Assembly: GCA_003290165.1 (NCBI GenBank)
Contig: QNQO01000511.1
Coordinates: 558,001-622,000 of the forward strand
Direction: 5' to 3'
Origin: Berberis thunbergii
Lineage: Eukaryota; Streptophyta; Magnoliopsida; Ranunculales; Berberidaceae
DNA length: 64,000 nt
Numbering within the stretch: position 1 is the stretch's first letter; the number at the start of each line of letters is the position of its first letter. The notes under the pieces are model-generated. The model made no database searches. It saw only the letters and a list, made by a program, of their open reading frames with translations, and was not told the DNA's origin. This document shows positions 49,601-61,700 of this stretch, piece after piece. A program made the position numbers and the translations under genes.

Positions 49601-52600
49601 CATAGTTGTTTAGGGTCTGCCTTGGGTTGTCTTGAGTTGCATTTGATGTAAAGAAAAATATTGTTTGGAGCCGAATGAAGTTGGTTGTTGAGATGACTGT
49701 AGGGTCCAATGTATTTTATTTCAACATCGAAATTGTGTTGTAATGGGATTATTGTAATAGTCAAGATTAGGGTGTATTGGTTTTGTTGTGCGACTGAAGC
49801 GTGATTTTCTTGGAACTGTGTTACGAGCTGTAACTAGGATGTTTTCGGTGGAGTTTGAGAAGGCTACGATTGGCCTTAGATGGTTGGTTTTAGTAGATTT
49901 TGGGGGTTGTTTGTAGCTATGGTTAAAGTTTATTTCAACTAATTTAAGCGGGTGCTTCAGCTGAGTTTTGGATGTTCTAATCAATTGATTTAGGGGGATG
50001 ATCTAGTTTATATACATTGTTGTACGAATCAGTCCAAGCTGTTTGTTTTAGTTGAATTTAGAGTATTCTTTTATTGAGTGTCATGCTTCGATTTCTACAG
50101 TTTGATGGATCTAAAATGAAAATTCCTTTTGTGATTTTCTTGCATTTTAGTTGTTTAATTTGCCTTAAAGGATGGGTTGGTATAAATGCAACTCTTGTGA
50201 TGAACATTTTTAACTTCTTTGCTATATGCAGTAATGTATGATACTGAGAATTTGAGTATAGTTCCATATATACATATGTTGGTTTATATATAGGTAACAA
50301 TGTTATCAAGTAATGGTGGTATTTAATCGATCGAATTAGGCTCGATAAGCCTCCTAGGTATACGAATCTTTTTATTGAATGCGTTTGATCCCCGCTCTAC
50401 TATATAAAATTCGTTTACAAAAATGCTATATTTTCCCAAAAAATGTAGGTGGATACGATTGTGAATCGATTTATGAATGACAAAATGTCAAAGTGGAGGA
50501 AATTCGAAATATCAAAAAAAATGATATTGATAAACTGACTCCTGAAAATTTAAATCACTTGGAATTGTATCACTTAGAACTACCACACCTCTTTGGTTTA
50601 TTATTTCCCTTCTCTTATTAGAGAAACTAAATAACCTGCGGGTTGTCTTACGGAGGTGGGGAGCCCATTTCTTAATAGAGAAACTAAAATAACCTTCGGG
50701 TTAGTCTTGCAAAACGGAGGTGGATTTTTATGCCTAAGATAGGCTTTGATATTAATCCGTAAAAAATGTGACGTGACTTTATGCGCATTGATAGCCCAAT
50801 AGTGGCTTTTTGTTACTCATATAGTTAGGAGTATCCGGTGATGCATGCATGTATGTGATGTGTCCCCACTTGGGTATGGATGACGGAGAAGTCCTCCTTT
50901 ATATGAGAGAGGCATACGAGCATGTATGTTCGACACGGAGGTGGTACAAATATGGTATCGTCTAAGTGATCAATCCGTTAAAAGATGAATCAAACTCAAA
51001 TAAAAATGAATAAATTACGTTTACATTGTTTCTAACCCTTTTTCATGCAGGATGGCAAGTCCACTAATGTTTCTGCAGGTCAAACTTGTCATAGTCAACT
51101 TTTACCATGCAAGTATAAGTAAATGCATTTTTACTTAATTGAAATAATGATATGATGGCCTCGATGAGGAACTAAATTCTATGAATTGTGTTTTCTTGCA
51201 TGACATCTTTGCCTCGTTGAGGAACTACCTATTGGTGTGATGGTTTGTTGGTTGTGTTTAGATTGATATTTATCACGCGTGAATTTATCGATTTTTGGAA
51301 TGAAGATTACTCACGCGTGAATTTATCGATTTTTGGAATGAAGATTACTCATGCGTGAATTTATGTTGGTTGGGTACATGCCTTTGGGAATGTAGCCGAT
51401 TAGCCTTTCAAGTTTAGAGACTTTTGAACAGCGTTACAGGAGTTCCGCTAGTGGGCTAGCAACGTCAGTCTTTACTGGTTATAGTTTTTATTTGTTTCAG
51501 TAATTAAATCATGTTTAAGTTGTTGATGCTAAATGTTTTTATTGTTATTAAATTTCACGTCCCGAGTTTTGGGAAAAACGGATAATCCTACGTGGATATG
51601 TGGATCATTTTGGGATTTTCGTTTTCCTCGAAAATCGGGGCGTGACAGCCGGAGAGGTACCCACTGCCTTTGTAGTAGCTGATGTTCTCCGACTATATGC
51701 GGCGTTGCGCGGTGACTTCTTCGGCAAAGTGAAACTCTGGCGATGTTGAGAGGTTTGACATATATATACAATAAGATGACCAAGATCACATGAAGATCAT
51801 TTGTATTCAGTTGTTATAAAGTAACATAAACTCCTTTCAACAACAGAGTCGAAAAAAGTCTCTAAACAAAGCTCATTTACAAGATTATCAATAATGGATC
51901 TAGCACACTAGGCTCACCATATCTATGATATCCATGGATGATCTATCTATTTCTCTAGTTGGATCTAATCTCTATATATACACCTTAGCTGAACTAAATG
52001 GGGTATATGAGAATTAAATGGGGGTAGGTGGATTGGGAATTAAATAATGGTGGGTGGAGGTTGGGAATTGGGGTGGGAATTGAGTTGTGTTCTAGTGGGG
52101 CTGGGAGTTAAAAAACTGATAAAAAATTGATACGGTTCGATTCGGTTTATTTGGGGCTAAAAAATTTCAAACCGAACCGAAGTAACTCAGTTCGGTTCAG
52201 TTTTGGCAATTTGGTTTCAATTTTCGTTTGGTTTCGATTTTTTTCGGCTCGTTTCAGTTAATTCGATCGGTTTACATGGACCAATTAACACCCCTACCAA
52301 TTTATCTCATAGGAATACTACGGCGGAAACATGATTTAGGTAAATGCTAGCTAAAGATAAGTATAACGGTTTTGTTTTTCTTTGAATGATTCACAATGAC
52401 ATTTCCATTTAAGAACCTTTTGTGTAGATATTTCAACAACTTGCATTTTTAATTTTGTTTATTGTGCCTTACATATGACGTATATATTACTTACTAAAGA
52501 AAAAAGTATACGAGTACAATTCGATTAACGCCCACAACAATGCATCTATTGTACTAAATGCGGATAATAGACCCTTCGCGATCCAAGACCGATTTAAGAT

Positions 52601-55600
52601 TAAGCGGATTAATCGGGGATTATTCGGATTTAATCGATATATTTTTTCATAATATACTCACTAATATAAATTATAATAAATAACATATCTTGACAATAAA
52701 GATTAATAAGACAAATATTATAAACCAACAAAAGTCACATTATCGAGCAAATTATGTAATCATGTCCAAAACATCATAGTATCCCACACATTATAAAGCA
52801 ACAACCACCACTACCCAACAGAACAATCTCGATTTATCACCGATTAATTAGTGACCGCTAAACCCAACCACTAAATACCTAGTTTAGATTGATCTACTCC
52901 CAATTTACACTGAATCACCGATTAATCGCCGCATAAATAACCCAACAATGCATATTCGTTGTTTGCAATATTTTTTCATAAAAAATAAGGGTTCATTTCC
53001 CAAATAACTAAGCTGCATTCCAAAAAAAAAAACTTACCAGCTTAACTGATTAAGAATGCTATTTGAAAGTCGTATACAAAACCATGAAAATCCTAACATC
53101 CAATCGCATATATTTAGTAGTGTACCAAGCACAGCAAGATCATGCAAGGCCATGAGCTCTGTGAAGCATTCGAGTAGAACAACTATTTGTTATTTGTTAA
53201 GATGCTCAGAAGCCTTTGTTGGAAAAAAAATTAGTAGTTTACCATGAGAAAAGAAAACATAACAGAATAAGAGGGATTGAATTTGAATCAAATATTAGAG
53301 AAATCCTGATTAACCAACAGATTTTCATTTTATTTCTTCACATTCCCCTAATAAGTATGATTTAGACTCCATGGTGGATGAGTCAAATGCGGAGCCTGAC
53401 AACATGATACAAAACAAAGGCCCTTAACATAGCAAAAGAATGAAACAATGGTCAACAATTACCATCCTTTGTTGCGTCAATGGCATCTGTACCAGCAGTA
53501 TATAATTTCTTCGAAACTGCCCAATCAACGGCAACGATTCTTTTATGAAATATTTGTCCATTAACCTTTGGATGGCCTGAAATTGAATATTAACAGAATG
53601 AAAAAAGATAAAAAGTAATTTAGTGTAAATAAAGTTTGTGGGTTACAGATTATACATTTTCTGCATCCTGCTTGGATGTGAACTTAACAAATGCAAAACC
53701 CTTGGATAATCTGCAAAGCAAAAGGATAAAGGAACGATATTTAGACATTAGCCAACCATATTTTAAAGAAGAAAACAGTCAGAGATCTTTGACATATACC
53801 CTGTCTCAAACTTTTTTGGAATAAAAACATCCCACACAAAACCCGCTGACGAAAACATATCTTTGATCTCATTAACACCAGCCTGCATTATAGTTTGAAA
53901 ATTTTAAGGAGGCTTATAGCACGAGGGGAAAAATAAGTGAGCTGACAGGAGCATTAATCAAGAACCTTGAAAGGAAGATTTCTAACAATCAATTTCCACT
54001 TGTTAGTCTTGGACCCCTGTTCAATACCAGAGTATGCTGCACATGGTTAGATTCAAGATAATTTATAAATAGACCAAAAATTAACTCAAGTAACATTACT
54101 AAAGTTAGAAATTGACAAGTCCAAATATCTTTGATCCCATGCTACAAGATGAAAGAGAGCATAAAGACATTGTCTTCCTATGCACTGATAAAAAACAAAA
54201 AAGTATACATCCATTATACATACACGTTTCCAATGATATGATCCAAGATAAGTTCAAATATCTCTCAAGGTTAAACAAACTAAATGCCAAAAACTAATTG
54301 AGATAAGTGACTAAATTTAAAAGGAGTGAAATGCACAAAGTAGAAATTGTATTGACAAATCAGATTAAATCGATATCACTTTCACTTAAAACCAACTAGA
54401 ATCATAAATTTAACGAAATCCCAGCTTCTTGAACCTTAGTTTTACTAGATGCCAGAGTAGACAACAACTTAAAAATGGTCAACCTTTTTACTTTTTTGGC
54501 AACTATTTTACTTTTCGAACATTGATATAATTAGATGTTTGTGTGTTCAACCAAGATTGTTCTTCCTTTTTCCTGCATCAACGGACTGATCAATTGCTCT
54601 GGGTTTTGCAACACAGTAACAGTATTATGTGCATGTCCACCCCTTGGGCTGGATGATACCGAACTAACTGGTACCTTGCACAATAATAGATGGTTTCAAC
54701 GGAAATAAACAAACAAAAAAGTGAAAATTAGGCCGTCTTAGTGCAACTGGACAAGAATCATCAAACTCATAATAAAGATGAGATAACCTCGGCTATGCAA
54801 ATTGACAGCATAAATTTCAAAAATATGACTCGCATACAGACAGCTAATCTGACACCATTGATTAGCTATTTCGTGCAATGTCATGTTAACATTTGGGTTT
54901 CCCCCTATCAATATTGTACATCACAATTATGCATAAGGCAATATAGAATGTAAAACTTTCTTCACATATACCTCGCCACCTAGCTGACGAGCCCAAACAA
55001 GTCCACCCTTTATCTCCTGCTGATGCAACAAAGTAACAGAGACACGCGCTGATCTAACACCAACATAAAGCACAGCTGCCGCCTCTACTTTACATCCATC
55101 TTGTGCAAGTCCTGCAGCAATGTCATCAATCATAACTTCATCCAAGCTGAAGATACATCACTAACCGAACTATTTATGGTTCCAATTTGTTAAGTAAAAC
55201 TTGAAGAAAAAATCTTAATATGAAAACCTGACTAAAGTTTCTAGCATATACAATTATAAATTTATTATTTAAGAAAATGAAACAGAATACAGAACATAAA
55301 AAGTGGATCAGTTGGGCAACCAACCGTTGAGTTCAAGCTCCTCTTTAGGGAGAGGATATGTTACAGAACATACAGCACCAACCTCCTTGGCGCGACGTAT
55401 AACTTCCTCGGCCATATCAGCATTGAGAAGACCACCAAATATCACAGTTCTAGCAACCCTACAAACACCAAAGAAACAAGCATCATTGTTTCAATTCTCA
55501 ACACTTTTAAATACCTAAAAAAATGACTATGATATTAGCAGCATGATTCCAGAGTACCATGAACACTAGCATGGTCAAATGGCACCAGTATGAACCACAC

Positions 55601-58555
55601 GGACAAGTTAGCAATCATTTTGCTAGGAAGTTGGAATCTAAATTAGATACCTCTGCCTTTCAGAACAGTTCTCCTTATCTGTGAGATCACTTGGAAGCAC
55701 AATTGATTTTCTGGTTCCCTTTGACTGACCTGACATTGGCATTAAACATTAGCAATGATTACCAAACTACACAACTAGCATGGATAACAAGATTTAGTAC
55801 ACTTGACAAAAATAAGCATTGTGTTGAAACCTAATTTCTGTGATTTAGGAACATGTTGTTGGCCTTCAGTTTCATGTTGTTTCTCCGCAGTTGATGGGGG
55901 ATCTTGTTGGTCATCTTTTGTCTTGACATCATCTGCAGACAATGGCAAATCGATAAATATCAAAAAACATGACAAATTTGTACAGCTTATCCATGAGGAT
56001 AATAACATCCATGATTACCATAAAGTTTCAGGTCTGTTGAACCACACGGAACATGTGACATCCAGGCATCACCAAAGTGGCCCTTGACATAAGGTGAATC
56101 GGGGTCACACACACATTATATATATCTTCCAATAGTGCATGGGTTCGATTCTCATACTCAATATTTTGATATTTATTTATCTTGATATTTAAAGTAGGAT
56201 AAACTCTATTTGTCATATTAAACTTTTGTCGTGCCAACGGCACGGGGCCTAGTATATATACAAAACAGGATAGTGTTTATATGAATCTAACGGATCACAT
56301 AAAACTCAAAGCATGAGATAAAAGACGGCTGAGATTTAACCAAATATATGAATTTAACGGATCACATAGAACTTAAAGTACCAAGAGTGCATGGGTTCGA
56401 TTCTCATACTTAACATTTTTTTTATTTTTTTATTTTTTTCAATTGTTGATGAAGTGGTATTGAAAACTCAAAGGTGATCATATTTTGACAAGTTTTAAAC
56501 TTTTATCGTGCCAACGGCACGAGCAATACCCTAGGATATTACAAATCAGGATGGTGTTTGAGGTTGGATATAAAAGATGGTTGAGATTTACCCAAATATA
56601 AGAATCTAATGAAATCATATAGAACTTAAAGCACCAAGAGTGCATGAGTTTGATTCTCATACCCAACATTTTGATATTTATTTATTTTTCTTTAATTATT
56701 AATGGTGGTGATTAGGCATGTAAGTATGAAGGATGAAAACTTAAGGGTAATCATGTTTTGACAAGTTTTATCATGCCAACGGCACGGAAAATACCCTAGC
56801 TATTATATATACATATATATTACAAATCAAAATAGTGTTTTAGATAGGAGATAAAAGACGGCTGAGATTTACCCAACATAAATATCTAACGACCCTACAC
56901 AATTTCTCATATTTCAATATCTCTTGCACTCTTTCAATTTCTCTTAACCCTCACTTACACTCTTTCATCTCTCTAGCTTTCAATTTATCATCTTTCAAAT
57001 ATAAGTTTATTCATTTTTTTTATTTTTTAGTTTTTTACTAAATATATTTTGATTTGTACACATAAATTTACAATTGGATTTTTTGAGTATTTGTCATTGT
57101 GTGCAATTTCAAATTTATACATCACAACCCTATCAAACAATTTGAGGCACGGGGAATACCCTAGTATATATATATAAAGAGAGCTTGTTAATCCATTCAA
57201 ACCCCAATCTTTTCTTTATTACTTTCCCTCTTTCAGTTTTTTTCCTCTTCAACACTCAGCTCTTTCAATATCAAAGTTGTTTTTACATAAGTCCCTCTCA
57301 TGTGTAAAATGAATTACAAAAAAATTGCATTTAGCCATTCCCACACAATACTGTTATTTATTCGGATTGGATATTTTGAAAAGTGACTGAAAGATTGGAT
57401 ATACTATTTAAAATACAAATATGTTTATCCAATTCTTCTTGTTCAACGTTCCAAAATCAGTTACCAAGGAAATGCATAGGATGTGCACGAATTTTGGAGG
57501 AGTGACAAGGGCTTATGCATCATGAACTAAGCACGATTTGGAAAATTGTTATGGAAATTCAAAGTGGATGGGGACATCCTATGGAGGAAAATGATTGTAG
57601 CTAGACACGGAAAGAATGGTGGTCAAAAGTGGTGAAAGTGAAGGAGGGTGTGGCATCGGCAGGTGGGATAATATAGTCATTGAGAGATTCTTTGGTGTAG
57701 AATAGCACCTCTTCGTGATGCTCTTCCACTCGCTCTTATAATGAACATGACCACGTCCGAAGCATTAGCTCGCTATTCTTCTTCTTCTTCTTTTTCTCAA
57801 TAATTTAGACCCGTAGTCCTTTAGTTCGGATGGAGCCATAGAATTAGTGAGTTTATACTGACATCCAAATTTTAGCTAAAGACTAGAAACTCCTATTGAG
57901 TTCATGATCATTATTGAATACAGGCTGAAGACTAGAAACAACAAACTGGATATCGATCAGTGTCTATTTGTGGACGTTGAACTTGTTCCTAAACTGTTCG
58001 AGTTCCTCATAAATCAGTCAAATTTCATTGTAAATAAGATTAAGGTTTCTAGTTCAACCCAAGTCACTAATTCATTAAATGTGATCAAAACCCCAATAAA
58101 AGACTTCACCTTGATTTTCTTTCGCTGCTGTAGTTTTAGTCTTACGTTGCTCGAGTGGAGCTCGATGCAAGGCCTGCTTAACCCTCACTTTCCGCCCACC
58201 CACCGTCGCCCCATTCTTCAGCTCAATCGCCCGCACAGCATCCTCCGCAACAGCACTACAAAAGAAAACCCAAAAAAACAATCAAACCCAAAAAAAAACA
58301 ATAAAGCTTCAACCTTTAAGACGAAAATCAAAACAAACCCTAAAACACTCACAATTGAACAAACCCAAACCCGCGGTGGGTGTCGGACCCCTTGTCCATG
58401 ACCATGAAACACCTCCTGACAGGTCCCACATCGCTGAAGGTCTCTTCGAGCTGTGCGTTGGTGAATGAGAAGGGTAAGTTGGATACGAAGATCGTCGATG
58501 ATGCTGAGTGTTCTTTGGGTTCTTCGTTCGATTGCTTCTTCTTGTTCTTCCCCAT
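43659..58555 (-). CDS. RBM28: RBM28/NOP4-type nucleolar RNA-binding protein, 16 exons
   Basis: The family (yeast Nop4, human RBM28) acts in the nucleolus in large ribosomal subunit assembly. Exons in coding order: 58555-58353, 58255-58110, 55932-55831, 55729-55651, 55458-55325, 55111-54972, 54016-53966, 53882-53800, 53710-53656, 53576-53463, 47036-46538, 46431-46218, 46122-46052, 45963-45796, 45717-45588, 44362-43659. I chose the ATG of MGKNKKK at 58555; an upstream in-frame ATG exists at 58576. RRMs: [17 protein letters not shown]; a degenerate one with [64 protein letters not shown]. The C-terminus is lysine-rich, ending RQLKRWFQS. Two one-base losses break the frame: the A run at 53567-53569 (exon 10) and the C run at 45928-45929 (exon 14). 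Restoring each also restores the next intron phase. Confidence 0.93.
47667..52296. mobile_element. hAT element in RBM28 intron 10, split by a large element
   Basis: The ends TAGGAGTGTTAATCGG and CCAATTAACACCCCTA are inverted repeats. The flanks CCACTTTA (47659-47666) and CCAATTTA (52297-52304) are an 8-bp duplication with one change. The arms carry AACCGAAC/TTCGGTT repeats. Without the nested 3.4 kb element it is about 1.23 kb. Its interior on the minus strand reads EEVTAQRRI, a stop, then [14 protein letters not shown] continuing across the insertion point into [20 protein letters not shown]. This is a coding-like frame I cannot assign, possibly another captured gene piece. Confidence 0.8.
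48256..51647 (+). mobile_element. Large TGTAACACCCC element, copy 2
   Basis: The ends are TGTAACACCCC and GGGGCGTGACA. GTCGG (48251-48255) and GCCGG (51648-51652) form a likely 5-bp duplication with one change, which fits LTR-type integration. It keeps the TATA box at 48400, a GTGAGT at 48571, an acceptor-like TTTTTCATGCAGGATGGC ending at 51054, and the tail islands. It contains a small two-copy repeat (ACGCGTGAATTTATCG near 51276 and 51313, with a third partial copy). It is the least disturbed copy at 3392 bp. It lies antisense to the RBM28-like gene inside its intron 10. Confidence 0.82.
56221..57170 (+). repeat. Tandem array of Helitron-like ends in RBM28 intron 2
   Basis: Units of about 265-285 bp end successively at 56252, 56534, 56799 and, more diverged, 57164. 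Each ends with a hairpin CGTGCCAACGGCACG (or ATGCCAACGGCACG), a short spacer ACCC and CTAG. Units share AGATAAAAGACGGCTGAGAT, AGAGTGCATGGGTTCGATTC and TTTTGACAAGTTTTA. A hairpin followed by CTRR is the Helitron 3' signature, and a T follows CTAG at the first and last units. No 5' TC end could be fixed and no RepHel protein is present. Confidence 0.72.
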
Positions 58556-58724
58556 TCTCGTGCAGCCTCTTTTCAAGCTCTGCTTTTTTTCTCGTTCTCT
58601 TTTTCGAGAAGCTTTAAACCCTACTTACTATGAAAGTGATGAGTTGAGTTTTGGCTAGGGAGGACTTGTTGATACCACCCACCATGTGAAGAAGAGCCAC
58701 CACCGATTTTGAGATATTGCCTTC

Positions 58725-61700
58725 TTTTTTTTTAATTAAACCTTCAGAGGGGACGGGCAACTATGAGATGTCAGGTCTTTATTACTTGATCAAAAATAAT
58801 ATTATACACCTGGGGTACATGACGATTTACCGGAGAAAAATACTAGAAAACTAACCTTAAAACTAAACAAAATTCTAGGACTAGGAAACAAACAGGCCTA
58901 ATTCACCATGAGAATAACCCATTTATCAATGAAGACCTTATGAACCAATATAGAGGCCTTGAACATCAGGTCTTACTAACCAAGGTTTAGTCCTTACTCA
59001 ATAAGGCAATAAGACCTAAAACCAATAAACCACTATATAACAAAAAGGAAAATGAAAGCAGACTTAATTCACCAAAGATAAGGCCTAAAATAAGGAAAGA
59101 CTTAAGCAACAAATTGGCAATGGAAGAAACAAAGAACAAACCAACGCCCAATTGCACAACCGCTGCTCCGCCTTGCTGCGTGAAATTGCTCCATAACAAG
59201 CATTACACGTCCAGCCACCAAAGCCAACAACACCTAGAGACCTCCCTGCACGCTTCCCACAGCCAAATAAACCCTGATTCCTGAATAAAATCTACACTGC
59301 CAAGCACTCCAGCAACACGCAACCTGCATGACACAGCACCTAGCAGCATCGCAAACAATTCCAACACCATCAGACCATAGCCAAGTAAACCAACTCCACT
59401 GATTCCTAAATTAAAAATACACAACCAAGCATTCCAGCATCTCGCAACCTGCATGACAAAGAACTAGAAACATCGCAAAATAGAAAACAGAGTGGGTAAC
59501 TCTGTTTTGTGCGCAAAAAACATCACTGCAGTCTCGACCAGCTAAGAATTTTCCAAGCTTGTGTCCTCCTATTACCATCCGCAAACCACAACACACCAAA
59601 CATGTACCACCGCGTGCTTGCAACCGTCCGCACAACTGCCCAACATGGTCCAAACCAACCGCTGACAGAGTGTGCACCACTACTCCAACATCCATGCAAT
59701 GACAGTAAGAACTCTACAGAACTAAAAAATCCACACCCTCTTATAAAACGCAATCGCAGGCAAAATGCCCATTTCCAAAGGCAACTCATTTAGGAACACG
59801 AATATACGCAGTATGAAGCTTGTCTAATCGAACCAAACCAGCAATCCTGTATGGGAGATTCGATGTACTAAATTCGCGACTTACTCCCTCCTTCTAAGCT
59901 CTATCAGCCAAAGTGTCCGCTACCGCATTAGCCTCCCTGAAAATGAAAACACGTCTAACTTCCATATGAAATGTCAGTCTCTTAATCTCCCGCCAATCAT
60001 TTTCCATGTGCCACATAATTTTAAAGTATTCATAAAACCAACCGCTAACAATTGTAGAATCCGTTTGAATGCAAACCTTTGATAATTCCAACCTATTGCA
60101 CAAAATAAGCCCCACCATGACTGGCTGAACCTCCGCAATATTATTAGATCATTCACCAATAATAACTTGTTTGGCCACCAGACCCTCGCCCAAACTATTT
60201 TGATAATGCTGCCAGCTGTCGCCTTGTTATTCCTCGATGAACCATCAACATTAAGCGACACCGAGCCCTCCGGGGGAGCGTTCAAATATACCACTCTATT
60301 GCCCTTCATAATAATTGTAGAAATTGGTACGCTAAGGGCTAAAAGCGGTTTCTTCTTCTCACTAACCCGCTTGGGACAAAAAAAGGTGTTCGCCAAACGA
60401 ATGCTCCACCTAACAAGCAAAATAATTGTCACCTTGTTTGGCTTTCCATTATCGAAAACACCCCGACACCGCTGTTTCCATATTTCCCAAATGATAAACA
60501 TGGGCATTAAGAAAATAAGTAAACCGACTTGGGAGTTCTTGTTTGCTTTCCCAAACCACATTTTCAAGATAGTGGCAATTTCTGTCGGCCTCCTAATATG
60601 GATATTAAAAATAGCTTCAGAATGACTCCAGACCCCTCTAGCTAGCCCACCTTCAAGGAAAAGATGATTTAGAGTTTCCACACTCAGTGAACCATAACAA
60701 CAAAACATATCGAGGCTAGGCTGACTTCACATCTGTGGAGCTCCCCATCAACTGCAACGCCTCTTAATAATAGCTTCCAAACAAATACCAAGATTATAGA
60801 AGGCAAAAAGGACAACCAGATTTTGTCAAGCAACATGTTTTTACCTTTCTTGGCACGGAGTAGCTCATAAGCCGAATGAGAACTAAAAAGGCCATTCGGG
60901 TCCGGGGTCCAAATACATGAATCATTATCCTGCTCTCTCCCCTTAATTCTATCATCAAATAATGATTTCATCAACAATCTCACCTCAGGATTAACAAGCT
61001 CAAAATCCCACTTCGAACCTCCAAATCGCCCATTCTCAAGAAAATTGTCGAAAAATTATAGTTAGAAGCAAAAAAACTTGAATTCCCATACCCAATCCAC
61101 CAAAAACTATTGCCAACAAAAACTCCTTTATGTTTCATGATCTCCTTCATAAAAGGCGAAAACGTTATTTTTCTCCAACTGATAGAAAACGGGGACCCTG
61201 TCCTTCCAGTATTTACATCTCATGTAATTTGCCCACAGCGAATCATAATTAATCATATTCCAATGGACTTTCAAACGGAAGGCCTTAGTGACAATGACAA
61301 TGTTCCTAACCCCCAAACTTCCTTCTCCCTTAGGGAAACAGATATTTTCCCAATAGATCCATTTCTTTTTCGATTTTCCTTCATAGTCTCCCCAAAAGAA
61401 ATCCGCCAATTATTTGTGAATTTTAGAAATAATTGAGGAACACACATGGCGCTTAACGTGTAAACTAGAATAGAGCCCAAGACATGCTTAATCAAAGTTA
61501 ATCTCCCACCTGGGGACAATAGTTTTTTCTTCCACCCACTTATATGCTTTTGAATTTTACTAACCAACGCATCAAAATAGATAATATTGCATCTTCCCTG
61601 GTAAATAGGCACTCTCAAATTATTCATTGGAGATCTTGTATATTGGAAGTTTGTATGTCTTAATGTCCACCACGCGTTCCACTGCTGAATTTTCCTCAAC

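Noticed and set aside
57904..58401. 165-codon plus-strand frame
   Set aside because: It is antisense to RBM28-like exons 1 and 2 and has no recognisable domain.
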